Shown: piece by piece, positions 57,522 to 64,000 of the stretch
Position numbering within the stretch: the stretch's first letter is position 1
Layout: each line of letters begins with the position of its first letter
Source: Hippopus hippopus
Lineage: Eukaryota; Mollusca; Bivalvia; Cardiida; Cardiidae
Reading direction: 5' to 3'
DNA length: 64,000 nt
NCBI GenBank assembly: GCA_946811185.2
Contig: OX328104.1
Span: 51,568,505-51,632,504 of the forward strand
The notes under the pieces: model-generated
The model's input: only the letters and a program-made list of their open reading frames with translations
The model's database searches: none
Told to the model about the DNA's origin: nothing
Position numbers and translations under genes: made by a program

Positions 57522-57746
57522 TTAACTCTCTACCACTCAGTCGCGACTTTCAACAACCCTGCGAAAGAAAGCTTTTGAAAACATTGTGGGAAAAGGTTAA
57601 AATGCTGGTAAACAGCATTTTCTCCTTTTCCTAAAATATTTTCTACCCTTCCTGAAACAAACTTCAATTTTTGAATCAGAATTGTCTTCAGCAAATGCTT
57701 TCAATTTGGACAAGTCCACAATTTTGTTGTATAGTAAAGAGGTTAA
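57522..57746. mobile_element. TTAA-MITE family 1
   Basis: TTAACTCTCTACCAC to GTAAAGAGGTTAA. Confidence 0.88.
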
Positions 57747-57889
57747 ACAGCGACTCAAGATTATTTCACCATGGGTTAATGTCAATATTAGTTAAGTTTC
57801 AACCTTCTCATTTTACATCAAATGTGAAACAAGTTCTCACAACTTCTATTAATCATTCTCGATGATTGCATCCCAGAAAAACATTGACT

Positions 57890-58180
57890 GGTTCTCGCCC
57901 TGTCATGCCGGTAGTGCATTAGGTTGACCTTGATCATGACGGGATTCGAGCCCCAAGTCTTTGATATGAAAGGCCAACATTCCACTCATACACTAATTCC
58001 GCCCAAAATATCCATATAAATTACTTAGCAGTACATGGGTTAGGATGAGGTGAAATGTAGCATTTTTTTCTGTTCAAAAGACACCTGTTAACACAAATGT
58101 ACCAAAACCCTGGCATAAATTTTTTGATAAAGGATGCATATTTGTAACTGATCATAAACAATGTGTTGAACAATAACAGA
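57890..58180. other. No gene seen; weak tRNA-like word
   Basis: GGGATTCGAGCCCC at 57940-57953 resembles a Pol III B box, but no full tRNA or SINE could be delimited. Confidence 0.3.
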
Positions 58181-58187
58181 TGAAAAC

Positions 58188-60920
58188 AAGAGGACCATGA
58201 TGGTCCTATATCGCTCACCTGAGTACTAAGCAGTAAAGGTCTACAATGAAGACAAATACCAAATATTGAGGTTCAAGGCCAAATGATAATGAAACAAGAG
58301 CGGCAAATTGTTGCAGGATATGCCCATCCCACCGCCCGTTGTCGAGGAGGTATAATAACTGCAAAGGGCAGGTAATGCAACAAACATGTTTACCAAGTCT
58401 CAAGTCAATTTGACTTGAGACTTCAAAGTTCCATTCCGGACAAGCAAGAAATACTGTAAAAATGAAGATCAAAGTGGAATCACTCAAAATCCACGCTAGG
58501 TAGAGTTATTGTTCTTGCGCACAGTACTCAGTAATATTGCAACAAACATGCATACCAAGTTTGAAGTCGTTCTGACTTGAGATGACAGAGTTATATTCCG
58601 GACAAGCAGAAAATGCTGTAAAAATGACGATCAAAGGGAAATAACTCAAAGACAGCTCGAGGTAGAGTTACAATTCTTGTGCACTGCACTTTCAAATATT
58701 GCAACAAATAAGCATACCATATTTCAAGTCATTCCTACTTAAGATGACAAAGTTTTGCTCCGGACAAGCAAGAAATACTGTAAAAATGAAGATCAAAGTG
58801 GAATTACTCAAAATCCACGCTAGGTAGAGTTATGGTTCTTGTGCATTGCACTCCGTAATTTTTCAACAATCATGCATACCAAATTTGAAGATATTCAGGT
58901 TAGAGATGACAAAGTTATATTCCAGACAAGCAGAAAATGCTGTAAAAATGATCAAAGGGAAACAATTCAAAGACAGCACGAGGTAGAGTTACAATTCTTG
59001 TGCACTGCAATTCCAAATATTGCAACAAATAAGCATACCATATTTCAAGTCATTCCTACTTAAGATGACAAAGTTTTGCTTCGGACAAGCAAGAAATGCT
59101 ATAAAAATGAACGTCAAAGGGGGAATAACTCAAAATTCATGCTAGGAAGAGTTATGGTTCTTGTGCACTGCACTCCGTAATTTTTCAACAATCATGCATA
59201 CCAAATTTGAAGAGGTTCAGGCTAGAGATAACAAAGTTATATTCCAGACAAGCAGAAAATGCTGTAAAAATGACGATCAAAGGGAAATAACTCAAAGACA
59301 GCACGAGGTAGAGTTACAATTCCTGTGCACTGCATTTCCAAATATTGCAACAAATAAGCATACCATATTTCAAGTCATTCCTACTTAAGATGACAAAGTT
59401 TTGCACTGGATAAGCAAGAAATGCTATAAAAATGAAGGTCAAAGGGGGAATAACTCAAAATTCGTGCTAGGAAGAGTTATGGTTCTTGTGCACTGCACTC
59501 CATAATTTTTCAACAATCATGCGTACCAAATTTGAAGATGTTCAGGCTAGAGATGACAAAGTTATATTCCGGACAAACAGAAAATGCTGTAAAAATGACA
59601 ATCAAAGGGAAATAACTCATAGACAGTATGAGGTAGAGTTATGGTTCTTTCACACTGCACTCCGTATTATTGCAACAAACACAAATGCCAAGTTTCAAGT
59701 CAATCAGACTGGAGATGACAAAGTTATGCTCCGGACAAAGAACTATTCTATAGAACTTTCTAATTCAAGGGCAAATAACTCCAGTCATTCTGGTCCGATT
59801 AGACCCATAATCAAACTCATCCGAGATCTTATGGTCATAAGTATTTTGACCAAGTTTGATGCTGATTGGTTAAAAATTGTAGATGCTAGAGTGTAAACGA
59901 AGTCAAATATAGCAATTTTTCTAATTCAAGGGCAAATAACTCCAATTATTCTGGTCCAATTTAACCCATAATCAAACTCATTCGAGATCTTACGGTCATA
60001 TACATTTTGACCAAGTTTGCTGCTGATTGGTTAACTAGAGGCGCTTGAGCGCCTGTATCGCTCCACAGGCCTGATATTTCTATAATGGCGAAAGGAAGTT
60101 TTTAACAATTATCATTCAATCCTGCATTTTAGCTCACTGAAGAAACAATTTGGTAGACAACCACCATAGGAACTTACCTGCAAAACAACAATGAAATCCA
60201 ATGAATAGTTTTAGAGAAGAAATTTTTCAAAGATTTTACTTTATACCATAAAAGGAAAATGAGTCTCCCATAAAAGCCATGTTTTTTGACAGATCTTTTT
60301 TTTTAAGGAATTCTGTAAACCTGTATCTAAGGAACATTCCTGCAAAATAATAATGCTATCCAAATAGCAGTTTGGGAGGAGAAGATTTTTAAAGGTTTTT
60401 TACTTTGGTTGCCATGGCAACCAGAATTCTTCATGGAACACAATTATTTGAAGGAATTTGAAAGAGGACCACCAAAGGAACATTCCTGTGAAATTTGGTA
60501 AAAATCCAGTGAATAGTTTCTGAGGAGAAGTTTTTTAAAGAAAAAGTTTACGGACGCACTGACGGACGGACGGACGGACGACGGACACAACGCCATGACA
60601 ATAGCTCTCTGGCCTTCGGCCAGTGGAGCTAAAAATTGTAGATGCTTGAGTGTAAACAAAGTCAAATATAGCAATTTTTCTAATTCAAGGGCAAATAACT
60701 CCAGTCATTCTGGTCTGATTAGACCCATAATCGAACTCATCTGAGATCTTATGGTCATATATATTTTGACCAAGTTTGGTGCCGATTGGTTAATATTTGT
60801 AGATGCTAGAGTGTAAAAAAAAAAAGTGAACGGACGGACGATGGACGGACGACAGACACAGACGGACGGTGAGTGATCACAATAGCTCATCCTGAGCACT
60901 TTGTGCTCAGGTGAGCTAAA
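58188..60920 (-). mobile_element. Large Helentron-like element with higher-order tandem repeats
   Basis: Read on the minus strand it starts TTAGCTCACCTGAGCACAAA with a hairpin and ends GGTGAGCGATATAGGACCAT then a CTCTTGTTTT-type end. The body (58300-59750) is built of units of about 160 bp in dimers of about 323 bp. Three related frames start at 58839, 59161 and 59486, showing the period. Another element is nested at 60033-60634. Confidence 0.75.
60033..60634 (-). mobile_element. Nested element inside the large tandem-repeat element
   Basis: Interrupts host sequence between GCTGATTGGTTA and TTGTAGATGCTTGAG, which are contiguous in the neighbouring repeat units. It contains a (GGAC)n tract at 60563-60585 and the GGCCTTCGGCC hairpin near its right edge. 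Confidence 0.7.
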
Positions 60921-62035
60921 AGCAAGAGGGCCATAATGGCCCTGTATCGCTCCACTGGCTAATAAGTAAAAACACTACAAGCCAAACATTACAATACTTG
61001 GCTAATTGGTTTCAAACTAGAAGACATACAAATGTTTTTCTATAAAATCCTACGAGAAAGTTATGACCCCAGGGCAAAGCCATTTTTGACCACAAAGCTA
61101 TAGTTACTTGAATCCTGGTGGAGGTCCACAAGATAAAGCACTGTACCAAATAATGCAGGTCTAGAATGTGTGGTTATAAACAAACAGATTTTCAAAGTTT
61201 CCTCAATAAAAGGCCCTGTAAAACATGAGACTCCTGAGACAGGGCTAAATTTAGTAGCCCTAGGTCTTATGGTTAGTAACAAGAAGATTTATAAAGTTTT
61301 CACTATAAAAGCCAATGTAAAACTTGTGACCCCTGGGGTGGGGCTAAACTTGATCCCAAGGTTATAATTTGGGCCCTCTTGGTAGAGGCCCACTAGATAA
61401 AGCTACATGCAAAATTTGGTAGCCCTAGGCCTTATGGCTAGGTACGAGTAGACTTTTAAAGTTCAAGTTCCCTCTATAAGCCTATGTAAAACTTGTGACC
61501 CCCGGGGCGGGGCCAAATTTGATCCCAGGGCAATAATTTGGGCACCCTTGGTAGGCACCCACTAGATAAAGCTACATGCCAAATTTGGTAGCCCTAGGCC
61601 CTATGGCTAGGTACCAGAAGAATTTTAAAGTTTTCCCTATATAAGCTAATATAAAACTTGTGACCCCCGGGGTGGGGCCACATTTGACCCCAGGGCTATA
61701 ATATGAAGAAAACTGGTAGAGGTCCACTAGATAAAGCTACATGCCAAATTTGGTAGCCCTAGGCCTTATGGTTTCAGACAAGAATATTTTCAATATTTTT
61801 CAGTTTTGTTGCCATGGCAACCAGAGTTTTTGAAGGAATCAAATTCTTTCAAGAAATTCTGAAGAGGACCATGGCAGGATCATTTCTGTGAAGTTTCATC
61901 AAAATTAGACGGGTAGTTTCAGAGGAGATGTTTGTAATAATAGTTAACACACGGATGGACGGACGCATGCACGCACGCACAATGGACACCGGGCCATGAC
62001 ATAAGCCCGCTGGCCTTCGGCCAGAGGAGCTAAAA
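60921..62035 (-). mobile_element. Helentron-like tandem-repeat element, complete
   Basis: Minus-strand start TTTTTAGCTCCTCTGGCCG with hairpin GGCCGAAGGCC; end GGAGCGATACAGGGCCATTA then TGGCCCTCTTG. It has about five units of roughly 180 bp with CCTAGGCCTTATGG. Same family as 17101-18010. Confidence 0.75.
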
Positions 62036-62146
62036 ATGGTTAACAAAAATAAAGTAACACTTTAAGAATTTGAACCATTGGAGTAAAATGTAAAATTGGA
62101 GCAATTTATTTATACAACCATAACCTGTAATATTTGGAACTCTATA

Positions 62147-62369
62147 ACTCTTTACTGCGCCATCCTGAGGTTCAACAACCCTTGATTGAAAGGCTTTTAA
62201 AAACATTGTGGAAAAAGGAGAAAATGCAGATGACCAGATTTTTTTCCATTTCCCTCAATGTTTTCCTCCCTTTTATTAACAAATTTTGCAACTGAGCTAC
62301 ATAAAATTTTTCACAGGTAAATACTCAGCTTGGATGAGCCTAAAATATCTTTGTGTAGTATAGGGTTAA
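62147..62369. mobile_element. TTAA-MITE family 1
   Basis: TAACTCTTTACTGC to ATAGGGTTAA. The hairpin is partly decayed. Confidence 0.8.
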
Positions 62370-64000
62370 GTTGAGCTTCTTTTCTTATAGATTTCTACAG
62401 TGTTAATTTTGCTATACTTGATCATACATGTACTACATTTTTCCTTTACATTGCATTAGTGTTGAATAAAACATATTTACATTAAAATTCCTAATACTGT
62501 TAAACTTAAAATACTGTTTACTGATAACAGCAACTTTTCCATGGTAGCTTAGCTTACTTCAGAGAGTTGATAAATGTTTTTTTGTCTTTCTCTATAGAAC
62601 AGAAACAAAGTTTTCCTTAAAGAACAGTAACAGAGCAAGCTGATGAACAAATGAGGTTAGAAAGTGTAATAGCATCACTCACCTGCTTGCTTTGCAATTC
62701 CGAACACTTTGTAATACAGAACAGGATAAAAGCATGTTAACAACATGCAAAGTGTTTTGTATTGTGGATGATTTAGGCCAACTAAAAAATTTCTGTTTAT
62801 CACTGTTTTTCATGAAGAAATGATAGCTACCCTAGCATGGAAAAATTATCATATCCCAACTTGAAAAACTACTGTAGAAAATTAGTGCACAATTTGCTCC
62901 GCTATCAGGGCATATGATAACATCCCCCTCATTTTTTTAAATGTTTAGCACCCACTTTGAATTCACTATTCTCAATATTGTTACAACAGTTACTACAGTT
63001 TCAAGACTAGCCATCTGATTAACTAGCGTAATCTTTCTACTGTTATCATGTTGCACTGTCTTGAAATTTTGAATAAAACTTGACTTTAAAAGTGTTGGAA
63101 AATACTGCCAAAGGCTTCCACACTAGCTTCAGTAGATTATGGTAAACACTTCTGGAGACAAATCTCATCATTTGAGCAACATTTGTGTCTGCAAATGCTT
63201 TGAATTTGAACCAGTCTAAAATTTTGTCATTATAGCAGTAGTGCAGAGTTGAGGCAATTCTGTCTGAAAATTACTGCCCTTACATAACAATCTACCAGAA
63301 GTGTTTAACTTTTATCTGTTAGCTTGTCCCAGCAATATAAACTTAATGATAGGTTTCTCAAGCCAATGCTATGCCAAAACACCCAATAAACAATTAAAAT
63401 CAGTAGAAAAGACTGATATTTTGCAGAGCTGTTACAGAAAACGTGCAAAAAACATCCTGATTAGCCTCCTGTGAGTATATGAATTTTTGTCATGAAAAGG
63501 TTTGTTAGTGAAGAAGAAAACAATTAGACAGTATCAGCATTATGCATGAAAAGGAGAAAAACAGTGATAAACTTCAAGTATTATAATCATCAATGCAAAA
63601 AAGAAAGGGAGGTCTTCTGCATACACAGTTTAGCAGTCAACTAAATCTAGCATGAATTTAAACAATTGATGTAAAGCAAAGCAAAAACTCAACATTATTT
63701 TGTTATCAAATACAATCACAGTAACACTTTTAATTTTCAGCATAACAATAAACTTACATTAATAAACAAAACCGTAATTCCTCATTTTATACATGTTAAT
63801 TAAATTATTCTAGTATGTTGAATGTATTACTAATACCTTCTTCTATATTTGTGCCTCTCCAGATTTTGTGTCTAACCTGTTCCATTGCAGGTATCTGCCA
63901 TGGCAGAATATCTTAATATCATTGACAATGGTTAAATTTCTGCAACATTTTCATTGGTCACATTTCTTTTTAATTAATCCCATTAGAATTTGTTAATTTA
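62370..64000. other. No gene recognised
   Basis: AT-rich sequence. A TTAA-MITE right-arm remnant (GTCTGCAAATGCTTTGAATT) lies at about 63150-63230. A strong donor-like CAG|GTGAGT occurs on the minus strand at about 62695 without a convincing exon. Confidence 0.4.

Noticed and set aside
58839..59896. Three similar frames of 74-136 codons starting MCIALRNFST or MCTALRNFST
   Set aside because: They are readings of a 323-bp tandem repeat with no codon bias or splice structure.
62695..62780. Minus-strand donor CAG|GTGAGT with upstream FYPVLYYKVFGIAKQA
   Set aside because: No convincing acceptor or flanking exons; length and frame uncertain.

Overview
The window is AT-rich, intron-rich animal DNA. 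It is most likely from a bivalve mollusc, probably a clam. The reasons are two spliced genes with animal orthologues, tRNA-headed SINEs whose 3' ends resemble molluscan V/Meta-type SINEs, and a very dense load of short non-autonomous transposons. The species cannot be fixed from the sequence alone.

Two complete protein genes can be read, both on the + strand. SORD (sorbitol/L-iditol 2-dehydrogenase) has nine coding exons from 11945 to 25314 and encodes 349 aa. It keeps a four-cysteine structural zinc loop that vertebrate SORD lacks. CCDC124 (ribosome-associated coiled-coil protein, Lso2 family) has four coding exons from 33236 to 37125 and encodes 219 aa, with a likely 5' UTR exon ending at 32420. 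Single terminal exons of two unidentified genes also seem present and converge: one ends on + at 46953, the other on - at 49505. A possible first exon lies on - near 3740-4043.

Layout: 1-4230, old MITEs and a hAT-like element. 4235-10109, a young LTR retroelement (LTRs of 437 bp with two visible differences, ACAC target duplication) that carries an env-type fusion glycoprotein gene but no gag-pol body. Its env is split by two nested DNA transposons, a 1440-bp long-TIR foldback with a 9-bp duplication and a 686-bp PIF/Harbinger-like MITE with a TTA duplication. 10110-11640, MITEs and a near-perfect palindrome. 11945-25314, SORD, its introns filled with MITEs and three tandem-repeat-bearing Helentron-like elements. 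26-32.5 kb, MITEs, a LINE fragment and a SINE. 32.4-37.1 kb, CCDC124. 37-58 kb, almost wall-to-wall palindromic MITEs, with a Tc1/mariner fossil, a second hAT-like element and a mirrored pair of composite elements. 58.2-62.0 kb, nested tandem-repeat elements. 62.4-64 kb, nothing recognised.

The dominant signal is a set of palindromic MITE families with TTAA-C-Y-C termini and a hairpin core. More than fifty copies are visible by eye, in both orientations, often sharing a TTAA with the neighbouring copy. In some copies both hairpin arms carry the same changes, which suggests arm-to-arm copying. The genes show no operon-like or joint function.
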